Assembly (NCBI GenBank): GCA_944390995.1
Contig: CALXSA010000056.1
Location: 1 to 5,931 of the forward strand
Direction: 5' to 3'
DNA length: 5,931 nucleotides
Origin: an uncultured Clostridia bacterium
GTDB lineage: Bacteria > Bacillota_A > Clostridia > TANB77 > CAG-508
Each line of letters opens with the position of its first letter. Within the stretch, counting starts at the first letter, position 1. The position numbers and the translations under genes were made by a program. This document shows, one piece after another, positions 1 to 5,860 of the stretch. Under the pieces are notes generated by a model. That model saw nothing but the letters and a program-made list of their open reading frames with translations, had not been told where the DNA came from and made no database searches.

Positions 1-75
1 AAAATTTAATTCTTTTGCCACAATAAGTACCTTACTATGTAAATCCTCAACGTACACAGAGTACGCCTCGTACAT
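1..75 (-). CDS. Possible partial ORF open at the left edge, unknown function
   Basis: On the minus strand an ATG at 75-73 opens 25 codons that run off the window without a stop. The peptide starts MYEAYSVYVEDL and ends at the edge with AKELNF. An in-frame TAG lies at 93-91, so the frame cannot extend far upstream. No good ribosome binding site precedes the ATG; only an AGG stands about 14 nt away. The composition looks protein-like, but 25 codons is too short to separate from chance. It could equally be a gene remnant, because a related AKEL-coding stretch sits on the same strand near 156-136. No family is recognised. Confidence 0.2.
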   Translation of the reverse strand, partial: MYEAYSVYVEDLHSKVLIVAKELNF

Positions 76-156
76 TTCTAACTTGTGCGCCTAGCCAAAA
101 GCACAATTCTTTTCGAGACGGAAAGAATTGTGGTGCTAAAACGATAATTCTTTTGC
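7..156. repeat. 12-nt direct repeats in the left intergenic region
   Basis: TAATTCTTTTGC occurs identically at 7-18 and 145-156, and its 9-nt core AATTCTTTT recurs at 105-113. GTACG/CGTAC and GCGCC words are scattered between the copies (51-55, 61-65, 69-73, 86-91, 186-191). Read on the minus strand, both full copies encode Ala-Lys-Glu-Leu, one near the left edge and one just before a stop at 138-136. This looks like decayed duplicated sequence. No known element is recognised. The region from 1 to 270 contains no convincing gene. Confidence 0.4.
102..132. repeat. Inverted repeat / hairpin
   Basis: CACAATTCTTTTC (102-114) pairs with GGAAAGAATTGTG (120-132): 13 pairs including one T-G, with loop GAGAC (115-119). 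No T-run follows on the plus strand and only a weak one follows on the minus strand, so it is not a clear terminator. It lies between two copies of the 12-nt repeat and may be part of the same decayed element, or it may separate the hydrolase gene from something to the left. Confidence 0.55.
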
Positions 157-193
157 GAATGTAGAAATATACACATACACCACGTATGCGCCC

Positions 194-221
194 TTGCCTT
201 TCGAATAAATATACATATACA
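194..221 (+). promoter_or_regulatory. Weak candidate promoter of the hydrolase gene
   Basis: TTGCCT (194-199) and TATACA (216-221) are separated by 16 bp, each matching the sigma-A consensus at four of six positions. Transcription would start about 40 nt before the ATG at 271. Nothing better was seen upstream, but AT-rich DNA gives such matches by chance. Confidence 0.3.
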
Positions 222-270
222 TTGCTTCAGAATGTAAACTTACATAAAAATTCAGAAAGGGGTTTAGTTC

Positions 271-2556
271 ATGAAAAAGAAGCTACTCATAACTTTGGGC
301 GTTATTGCGGGGCTAGTAATAATTTTCTTTATGTTTTTTGCAATTTTCAATGTTAATGAGAATGAGACACAGACATTGTTTTCTAATCACATGCTTTTGT
401 CCGACGATTTTCCCGATAACTATAAACCATATATTGATGAGCTAAAGAAGGCGTACCCGAATTGGGAGTTTAAGGCGCTATACACAGATTTAAACTGGAA
501 ATATGTTATTGACCAGGAGAATGTTTTTGGTAAGAATTTGGTGCCTAAATCGTATTCAGATAGTTGGAAAAATACTAAGCCGGGTGAATATAATGTAGAA
601 GTAGATAGTGGTTGGGTAGATTCTTCAAGAAAAGCTGTGGAGTTTGCGATGGACCCGAGAAATTTTTTGAACAATGTGAGGGTGTTTCAGTTTGAGGAGC
701 TTTCATATAATTCAAAAACTAATACTATTGCTAGTATTGAGAAGATACTTTATGGAACAGAGTTCTACAACAGAATTGTTGAGTATAAAAATTCTAGTGG
801 AACAAACATAGTTACAGACAAGAAGTATTCTGAACTCATTTTGTCTGCGGCGAAGACGTCAAAAGTTAGTGCGTTTCACTTGGCTTCTAGGATAAAGCAA
901 GAGGTGGGACCGTATTTGTCTCATAGCTCTATAAGTGGCACTGTGAGTGGTTTTGAAGGTCTATATAATTTTTACAATATTGGTGCTACAAGTTCGTCCG
1001 AGCCTATGGGAGCAATCAAAAATGGCTTACAGTATGCAAAAGATGGAAAGGGTGCAAGCACTGCTACGAAAAATAAATATCTAATTCCATGGAATACAAA
1101 GGAAAGGGCAATAACTGGTGGCGCAATTTTCATAGGCTCTAGCTATATTAATTTGGGGCAAAATACTATTTATCTTCAGAAGTTTCACGTAAGTGATATA
1201 AATGGGGGAGAATTGTTTTGGCATCAATATATGACAAATGTTTTAGCTCCATACAGCGAGTCTAAGCTAATCTACAATGGCTATGCTAACAGCAATCTAT
1301 TAAATTCTTCAATGTCTTTCATAATTCCGATTTATGACAATATGCCCGAGCTTCCATGCAAAAGTCCGGCTATTTCGGACAGTGACTTTACTTCAGATAA
1401 TACAGAAGTGTTTGCCAATGTCCAGACTACGCTAAATATTAGAACTGGCCCTGGTACTTCTTATGAAGTTTTAACAAGTGTGCAGGGTGGCGAAGTGATG
1501 ACTAGAATAGAGAAGGGCAAGCAAAAAGGTGAATTGTGGGACAGAGTTAAGCTCAAAAACGGCTTAGTGGGGTATGCTTTCCAGACATATTTGGAGAAAG
1601 TGCAGGAGCAGCAAGTAGAGAAAATAGAGCTATTTTTAGATAAGGATACTATAAATAAAGGAGAGAGAATACAATTAAGGTCAAAAGTGAGCCCAGACAA
1701 CGCGACAGACAAAAAGCTGACATACAGCTCTAGCAATACAGAGGTTGCAACAATAGACTCAGATGGGTTTATTCTAGGAGTTGGCTCTGGAGAGGCGACA
1801 ATTGCTGCGAAGTCAAGAAATGGAGTTACCGCAAAGGCAACGATAAAGGTGTATAGCCCAGTTACAGATTTGATTATAGGGACTGAAAATGTGGTATTGC
1901 AGGAAGGTGAAAGCTTTAAAATGAATGTGGTAATTTTGCCAGACGATGCGGATAATAGGGAGCTAAGCTTTGTTTCGGAAAATAATGGCATAGTAAATGT
2001 AAGTGATGATGGAGTTTTAACTGGTGTAGCTGAAGGAGAGACGAAAATTACTGTGACCGCAGAAGGCGGGATATCTAAAGAAATTCAGGTTAGAGTTATT
2101 AGAAAATTGGCTGATGGGGAAGTTGTTTTTGATGATAGCTTAGACTTAAATGGAAATGAAATAACGGGCTTGGAAAATAAAAACAATACAGTGGATAGTT
2201 TTATACAGAAAATAAAAACTAATTATAAGATTGAGGTATGCAATTCGAGTGGTGCAAAGATAGAAGGAAGTAGCTTGGTGGGAACAGGATGTGTCGTAAA
2301 ATTGTTGGAGGACAGCCAAGTTATTATGCAATATGAAGTGATAATGTATGGGGATGTGAATGGAGACGGCAAAATAAATAGCATAGACTTGCTTGTGTTA
2401 CAAAGACACATACTTGAGATAAAGAAATTTGATGGTGTGTTTATAAAAGCTGGTAATGTAAGAAAAAATGGAAAGAACCCAAGTTCAGTAGATTGCCTAT
2501 TAATACAAAGGCACATTTTAGGACTTCAACCAATCTCGCAAAAATTTGCAAGGTAG
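271..2556 (+). CDS. Surface peptidoglycan hydrolase (glucosaminidase type) with SH3b, two BIG2 domains and a C-terminal dockerin
   Basis: This is probably an endo-beta-N-acetylglucosaminidase cutting peptidoglycan glycan strands outside the membrane. The start is supported by AGAAAGGGG (254-262), 8 nt before the ATG. Residues 5-27 form a hydrophobic signal anchor with no clear cleavage site. Residues 47-95 (FPDNYKPYIDEL, YPNWEF) and MDPRNFL (127-133) are typical of clostridial wall glucosaminidases. The catalytic region is about 185-360; E211 in SRIKQEVG is the likely acid, and YNFYNIGA (232-239) is the second signature. An SH3b domain (378-443, NIRTGPGTSYEVL) and two BIG2 domains (449-530, 531-612) follow. 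A C-terminal module ends in a type I-like dockerin: loop GDVNGDGKINSID (694-706), then a second repeat with QRHILGL and a degraded calcium loop. There is no LPxTG motif. The next gene encodes a cohesin, the natural partner. The final residues (roughly QKFAR) lie in an intergenic repeat. The family is secure; the exact bond cut is inferred. Confidence 0.88.
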   Translation: MKKKLLITLGVIAGLVIIFFMFFAIFNVNENETQTLFSNHMLLSDDFPDNYKPYIDELKKAYPNWEFKALYTDLNWKYVIDQENVFGKNLVPKSYSDSWKNTKPGEYNVEVDSGWVDSSRKAVEFAMDPRNFLNNVRVFQFEELSYNSKTNTIASIEKILYGTEFYNRIVEYKNSSGTNIVTDKKYSELILSAAKTSKVSAFHLASRIKQEVGPYLSHSSISGTVSGFEGLYNFYNIGATSSSEPMGAIKNGLQYAKDGKGASTATKNKYLIPWNTKERAITGGAIFIGSSYINLGQNTIYLQKFHVSDINGGELFWHQYMTNVLAPYSESKLIYNGYANSNLLNSSMSFIIPIYDNMPELPCKSPAISDSDFTSDNTEVFANVQTTLNIRTGPGTSYEVLTSVQGGEVMTRIEKGKQKGELWDRVKLKNGLVGYAFQTYLEKVQEQQVEKIELFLDKDTINKGERIQLRSKVSPDNATDKKLTYSSSNTEVATIDSDGFILGVGSGEATIAAKSRNGVTAKATIKVYSPVTDLIIGTENVVLQEGESFKMNVVILPDDADNRELSFVSENNGIVNVSDDGVLTGVAEGETKITVTAEGGISKEIQVRVIRKLADGEVVFDDSLDLNGNEITGLENKNNTVDSFIQKIKTNYKIEVCNSSGAKIEGSSLVGTGCVVKLLEDSQVIMQYEVIMYGDVNGDGKINSIDLLVLQRHILEIKKFDGVFIKAGNVRKNGKNPSSVDCLLIQRHILGLQPISQKFAR

Positions 2557-2640
2557 GGACACGTTTAAAATTGCAAAAACTTGCAAGAAAAGAGGTGTCC
2601 CAAAATTGCAAAAATTTGCAAACTAGGGACAGGTCTTTTT
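2538..2640. repeat. Palindromic repeat cluster (TTGCAAA/GGGACA), REP-like, with terminator-like end
   Basis: A 14-nt unit GCAAAAATTTGCAA occurs at 2538-2551 and 2608-2621, with a one-mismatch copy at 2573-2586. The first and third copies are each followed, after 2 nt, by TAGGGACA, giving 22 of 24 identical bases at a 70-nt offset. Arms at 2588-2601 (AAAAGAGGTGTCCC) and 2626-2639 (GGGACAGGTCTTTT) are inverted repeats except for an inner GG/GG pair, and enclose the perfect palindrome TTGCAAAAATTTGCAA. The alternative arm GGGACAC (2556-2562) can instead pair with GTGTCCC (2595-2601). The layout and the GGGACAGGTCTTTTT end resemble REP or RAYT-type non-autonomous elements of Firmicutes. The T-run at 2636-2640 could make it a partial terminator between the two surface genes. 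No transposase is present. Confidence 0.6.
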
Positions 2641-2684
2641 AATCAAAAAACTGATGAAGGAAAAGTTGATAAACCTATTAGAAT

Positions 2685-2690
2685 GGAGGG
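2685..2690 (+). promoter_or_regulatory. Ribosome binding site that fixes the TTG start of the cohesin gene
   Basis: GGAGGG lies 6 nt before TTG at 2697. The nearby ATG at 2683 is out of frame and meets TGA after five codons, and the next residues after the TTG give a textbook KKK signal-peptide start. The site is embedded in GGAGGGACAG, so it carries the same GGGACA word (2688-2693) as the upstream repeat cluster. Confidence 0.75.
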
Positions 2691-2696
2691 ACAGCC

Positions 2697-4031
2697 TTGA
2701 AAAAGAAAATTACAATTTTAATTTTAACATTAATAATTGCTGTTAGTGTGTGTGGTAAAGTTTTGGCGAAAACAGAAGTAAGACTTACGGTAGACAAAAC
2801 AGAAATTATGCCAAATGAGGAGTTTACTGTTTCTGTAGATATGGAGAATGCACAAGTTGCAGCGTTTACTATCTGGATATATTTTGATACAGAAAAAGTG
2901 GAATGTTTAGAGAAGAAAGATAGTATAAATATTGTAGATAACAGAATTATATATACTTGGTTTTCTGAAACTGGCAAAAATCAGAATTTAGGAAAAGTTC
3001 TTGACCTGAAATTCAAGGCAAAGCAAGAAGGCAGTTCACTATTCTCGTTAGTTGGTGAGTTTTATAACCAAAGTGGAGAAAAGCTTAATATGGAGTACAA
3101 TCAGCTGGAAGTTCAGATTGGCAAGGAAAATTCTACAGAAAAAGGCATTTCTAATGGAACTACTCAGCAGGCAGGTACAAGTGGAGAGCAAAGTACAAAT
3201 GAAAATAGCTCTCAGTCTGGAGCACTTCAGGGAGAAGCGGCGAACCAGCAGGCAGATAAAAGCAATGCAAACTTGGACATAATGAGACTAAGTCAAGAAG
3301 GAATTGTGCCTGACTTCTCACCTGAAATAACCGAATATTATCTAGTGGTTGAGGAAAATATAAAAAGTCTTGATGTGACTGCTGTTCCGCAAAATAGTAA
3401 TGTAAATCTGAAAATAACAGGGAACAAAAATTTAAAAAATGGGCTAAATACTGTAACAATTTTGGTTACTTCAGAAGATAAAACAAACCAAAAAGAATAT
3501 ACAATAAATGTAACAAGAACAAATGATGTGGCCGGAACAAATACAGACTTAGAGGCTCTGGCAATTGAAAACAATACTTTGGTGCCGGAGTATCAGGCAA
3601 ATGTAACAGGCTACAGTGTGGAAGTATCGAAAGATACAGACAAACTTAATGTTTTAGCCATTCCTAGCGATGAGGAGGCATCAGTAGAAATAACAGGAAA
3701 CGACGAATTAAAAACTGGTGACAACAGAGTAGAAATAAAGGTTACAGCGAGAAATGGTATAACTACAAAAAAATATGTTGTTAATGTTCACAGAAGAACT
3801 GATGAGGAAGAAATGGCAAAAGCTAATGAGCAAAACGAAATCATAAACGAGGCAAATGAATTATTAGAGCAAATTGAGCATAATGAGGAAGCGGAAAATT
3901 TGGGAGAAAAGACAGAAAGCGAGGAATCGAAACAGGACGGAAATGTGGCAATTAGCGTTATAGGCTCGGTTTTAGCCGTCATGACTATAGGAATAACGGT
4001 GTTAAGAATTGTTAGAAGCGAAAAGAAATAA
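2697..4031 (+). CDS. Membrane-anchored cohesin protein with two cadherin-like beta-sandwich domains
   Basis: This is probably a cell-surface anchoring protein (scaffoldin-like) that binds dockerin-bearing proteins. The start is TTG, set by GGAGGG 6 nt upstream. A signal peptide (1-24, likely cut after VLA) precedes a cohesin-like domain at about 25-142 (VRLTVDKTEIMPNEEFTVSV, FTIWIYFDTEKVECLE). Residues 143-190 are a Ser/Thr/Gln/Asn/Gly-rich linker. Two cadherin-like beta-sandwich domains follow at about 192-274 and 282-366; they are repeats of each other, sharing ITGN-x-x-LK-x-G-x-N and an ending NV-x-R. Residues 367-416 are acidic and probably helical. Residues 417-439 form one membrane span followed by RSEKK, so it is a C-terminal membrane anchor, not a sortase substrate. 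C19 does not sit in a good lipobox. It follows the dockerin-bearing hydrolase by 140 bp on the same strand and may share its transcript or use a weak promoter within the repeats. The partner is inferred. Confidence 0.82.
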   Translation: MKKKITILILTLIIAVSVCGKVLAKTEVRLTVDKTEIMPNEEFTVSVDMENAQVAAFTIWIYFDTEKVECLEKKDSINIVDNRIIYTWFSETGKNQNLGKVLDLKFKAKQEGSSLFSLVGEFYNQSGEKLNMEYNQLEVQIGKENSTEKGISNGTTQQAGTSGEQSTNENSSQSGALQGEAANQQADKSNANLDIMRLSQEGIVPDFSPEITEYYLVVEENIKSLDVTAVPQNSNVNLKITGNKNLKNGLNTVTILVTSEDKTNQKEYTINVTRTNDVAGTNTDLEALAIENNTLVPEYQANVTGYSVEVSKDTDKLNVLAIPSDEEASVEITGNDELKTGDNRVEIKVTARNGITTKKYVVNVHRRTDEEEMAKANEQNEIINEANELLEQIEHNEEAENLGEKTESEESKQDGNVAISVIGSVLAVMTIGITVLRIVRSEKK

Positions 4032-4113
4032 ATGAAAGCTGGGTTGAGGTACAGATGTGTTAGAAAAAGCATCATGAGCACGGTTTATGTAAACAAAAAT
4101 AGCCTTGCAACTA

Positions 4114-4142
4114 TTGACTTATTTGCCATTTTGTGGTATACT
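4114..4142 (+). promoter_or_regulatory. Strong sigma-A promoter for ppaC
   Basis: TTGACT (4114-4119), a 17-bp spacer, then TATACT (4137-4142); each box matches the consensus at five of six positions. TGG directly before the -10 adds an extended -10 element. Transcription should start near 4149, leaving a leader of about 70-80 nt. This separates ppaC from the surface genes even though no clear terminator was seen after the cohesin gene. Confidence 0.8.
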
Positions 4143-4174
4143 TAAATAGTTAGTCAGAGAAAAACTTAGAGCAC

Positions 4175-4195
4175 AGTAAAACAGAAGGTTTTACT
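4175..4195 (+). promoter_or_regulatory. Perfect hairpin in the ppaC leader
   Basis: AGTAAAAC (4175-4182) and GTTTTACT (4188-4195) form an 8-bp stem with loop AGAAG. It sits between the promoter and the Shine-Dalgarno site and has no T-run after it, so it is not a terminator. It may protect the 5' end of the mRNA or act as an operator-like palindrome. The role is unknown. Confidence 0.5.
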
Positions 4196-4217
4196 AAATA
4201 GAAAAATAGGGGAAGGA

Positions 4218-5156
4218 ATGAGATTTATTATGGAAAATAATGTTTTAATATTTGGGCATAAAAATCCAGACACTGATTCTATAACATCAGCATTAGTAAT
4301 GGAGAATCTTGAAAGATGTATGGGAAATTCTAACGCAAAAGCAGTTAGAACAGGTAATGTGAATAAAGAAACACAGTTTGTACTTAACTACCTTGGAATG
4401 GAAGCACCAGAATTAATAGACGATGTAAATGATGGCCAAGAAGTTATTTTGGTAGACCACAATGAATCAACACAATCACCAGACAACATAGCAAATGCAA
4501 AAATATTAAAAGTTGTTGACCATCACACAATGAAATTTATAGCACCATATCAATTATATTACAGAGCAGAGCCTGTAGGATGTACACAAACAGTATTGTA
4601 CAAAATGTACAGGGAAAATGGGGTAGATATAGACAAGAAGATAGCTACTTTAATGCTTAGTGCAATCGCATCTGATACATTAGTACTTAAATCACCTACA
4701 ACTACAGAAACTGATGTAAGAGTAATTAAAGAGTTGGAAGATATTTCAGGCCTAAGCCTAGATAAATATGGTGTAGACATGTTAAAGGCCGGAACAGATA
4801 TTAGCGAATTTACACCAGAGCAGGTAATAAATATAGACTCAAAATTATTTGAACAAGCAAACAAGAAATTCAGAATAGCGCAGGTTAATACAGCTGATTT
4901 AGACTCAATATTCAAAAATCAAGCTTATTTCGAGCAAGCTATTAATGATGATATACAAAAAGAAAATTTGGACTTCTACGTATTTGCTGCTACAGATATA
5001 ATTAACTCAAATTCAAAAATTATATCTTTAGGAAATGATGCGCCAGTTGTAGAAAAGGCATTTGGTATATCTATGGATAACAATACAGCAATGCTAGAAA
5101 ACGTTGTATCTAGAAAGAAACAAATGCTACCACCAATTTTGGATATATTGCAATAA
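4218..5156 (+). CDS. ppaC: Manganese-dependent inorganic pyrophosphatase (family II, DHH)
   Basis: This cytoplasmic enzyme hydrolyses pyrophosphate to two phosphates, pulling biosynthetic reactions forward. All family II motifs are present: GHKNPDTDS (13-21; H14, D18 and D20 bind metal), VDHNE (79-83, D80), VVDHH (DHH at 101-103) and ASDT (D153). The C-terminal DHHA2 domain ends with the substrate-binding SRKKQ (298-302). There are no inserted CBS or DRTGG domains, so this is the short unregulated form. Length is 312 aa from ATG 4218, or 308 aa from ATG 4230. The second gives an N-terminus MENNVLIFGH that matches known homologues closely. AGGGG at 4208-4212 is 5 nt from the first ATG, while GGAAGG (4211-4216) is 13 nt from the second, so spacing favours 4218 and homology 4230. 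It has its own promoter and appears monocistronic. Confidence 0.96.
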   Translation: MRFIMENNVLIFGHKNPDTDSITSALVMENLERCMGNSNAKAVRTGNVNKETQFVLNYLGMEAPELIDDVNDGQEVILVDHNESTQSPDNIANAKILKVVDHHTMKFIAPYQLYYRAEPVGCTQTVLYKMYRENGVDIDKKIATLMLSAIASDTLVLKSPTTTETDVRVIKELEDISGLSLDKYGVDMLKAGTDISEFTPEQVINIDSKLFEQANKKFRIAQVNTADLDSIFKNQAYFEQAINDDIQKENLDFYVFAATDIINSNSKIISLGNDAPVVEKAFGISMDNNTAMLENVVSRKKQMLPPILDILQ

Positions 5157-5182
5157 TTTTGAGAGGTAAGAATTATAATAAT

Positions 5183-5221
5183 GTAGTCTTGAAAATAATT
5201 TAAAATTATTTTCGAGACTAC
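5183..5221 (+). terminator. Long hairpin after ppaC, probable terminator
   Basis: Bases 5183-5200 pair with 5204-5221 over 18 pairs (one T-G) around a 3-nt loop. The following T-rich stretch (5222-5231, TTGAAATTTT) is interrupted, so termination may be incomplete. The left flank is A-rich, so it could also stop transcription coming from the right. It begins 27 nt after the ppaC stop, and its last base abuts the -35 box of the tRNA promoter. Confidence 0.7.
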
Positions 5222-5250
5222 TTGAAATTTTAGAAAAAGTTTGTTATTAT
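5222..5250 (+). promoter_or_regulatory. Promoter of tRNA-Leu
   Basis: TTGAAA (5222-5227), a 17-bp spacer, then TATTAT (5245-5250); both boxes match at five of six positions. TGT just before the -10 makes an extended -10. Transcription would begin near 5257, about 26 nt before the tRNA. Confidence 0.7.
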
Positions 5251-5282
5251 ATATAAGTGTCGTACAGAAGGCATAAAAAAAT

Positions 5283-5369
5283 GCAGGTGTGGCGGAATTG
5301 GCAGACGCACAGGACTCAAAATCCTGCGAAGTAACATTCGTGTGGGTTCGACTCCCACCACCTGCACCA
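5283..5369 (+). tRNA. tRNA-Leu (anticodon CAA)
   Basis: A complete class II tRNA reading UUG codons. The acceptor stem GCAGGTG (5283-5289) pairs with CACCTGC (5359-5365), followed by discriminator A and an encoded CCA (5367-5369). The D arm carries GCGGAATTGGCAGACGC. The anticodon stem CAGGA/TCCTG (5310-5314 / 5322-5326) encloses CTCAAAA with anticodon CAA at 5317-5319. The long variable arm has a CGAA/TTCG stem (5327-5340), and the T arm is GTGGG-TTCGACT-CCCAC. The long variable arm and the D-loop are typical of leucine tRNAs. All stems are intact. Confidence 0.97.
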
Positions 5370-5406
5370 AAAGACATAATCGTCGCACCATACGAGATAA
5401 ACGATT

Positions 5407-5434
5407 AAATCGACTGTAACAGGTCGATTTTTTT
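5407..5434 (+). terminator. Rho-independent terminator of tRNA-Leu
   Basis: AAATCGAC (5407-5414) pairs with GTCGATTT (5423-5430) around an 8-nt loop, running into a block of seven T (5428-5434). It lies about 40 nt after the tRNA CCA and closes that transcript. Confidence 0.85.
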
Positions 5435-5446
5435 CGTGCCTACGTA

Positions 5447-5756
<310 letters not shown>

Positions 5757-5771
5757 ATTTAATGAAATTTG

Positions 5772-5800
5772 TGGACAAAATTAAAATAATATTGTAGAAT
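5772..5800 (+). promoter_or_regulatory. Promoter of the small hydrophobic peptide
   Basis: TGGACA (5772-5777), a 17-bp spacer, then TAGAAT (5795-5800); both boxes match at five of six positions. Transcription would start near 5807, giving a leader of about 54 nt that contains the folded Shine-Dalgarno site. Confidence 0.65.
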
Positions 5801-5837
5801 GATAGCTATAGGAAATGAGAATAAGCAGATGTGGTTT

Positions 5838-5858
5838 GCCTCCGCAAGGAGGTGAGGC
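5838..5858 (+). promoter_or_regulatory. Hairpin that hides the Shine-Dalgarno site
   Basis: CCTCC (5839-5843) pairs with GGAGG (5848-5852) around GCAA, a GNRA-type tetraloop. GGAGG is the core of the near-perfect Shine-Dalgarno AAGGAGGTGA (5846-5855) serving ATG 5861. GCCTC (5838-5842) can alternatively pair with GAGGC (5854-5858). Either fold would limit ribosome access, as seen in leaders of small toxic peptides. Confidence 0.6.
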
Positions 5859-5860
5859 GT

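Noticed and set aside
1461..1991. Minus-strand ORF of 176 codons inside the hydrolase gene
   Set aside because: It is fully antisense to the SH3b and BIG2 coding region, which is clearly coding on the plus strand; it has no recognisable domain.
2538..2621. Short CRISPR-like array formed by the three TTGCAAAAATTTGCAA units
   Set aside because: Units are only about 16 nt, spacings are 35 nt and under, the repeats are palindromic with flanking inverted GGGACA words, and no cas gene is present.
2739..2770. Lipobox at C19 of the cohesin protein
   Set aside because: The residue before the cysteine is Val instead of Gly, Ala or Ser; a signal peptidase I site after VLA fits better.
3052..3282. Plus-strand ORF of 76 codons in another frame of the cohesin gene
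   Set aside because: It overlaps the cohesin end and linker, which read well in the main frame, and it has no ribosome site or known motif.
4032..4113. Terminator after the cohesin gene
   Set aside because: No GC-bearing stem followed by a T-run was found; separation from ppaC rests on the strong promoter alone.
4032..4145. 37-codon ORF (MKAGLRYRCV and onward) starting directly after the cohesin stop codon
   Set aside because: It has no Shine-Dalgarno site, and its end is made of the -35 and -10 boxes of the ppaC promoter, so it is best read as chance.
4559..4915. Minus-strand ORF of 118 codons inside ppaC
   Set aside because: It is antisense to the conserved pyrophosphatase core; its Ser-rich composition is typical of reverse-strand reading of AT-rich genes.
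4976..5377. Minus-strand ORF of 133 codons running through the tRNA and the end of ppaC
   Set aside because: Its start (GAGGGSRTHT and onward) is the well-known false translation of an antisense leucine tRNA; the rest is antisense to ppaC and its terminator.
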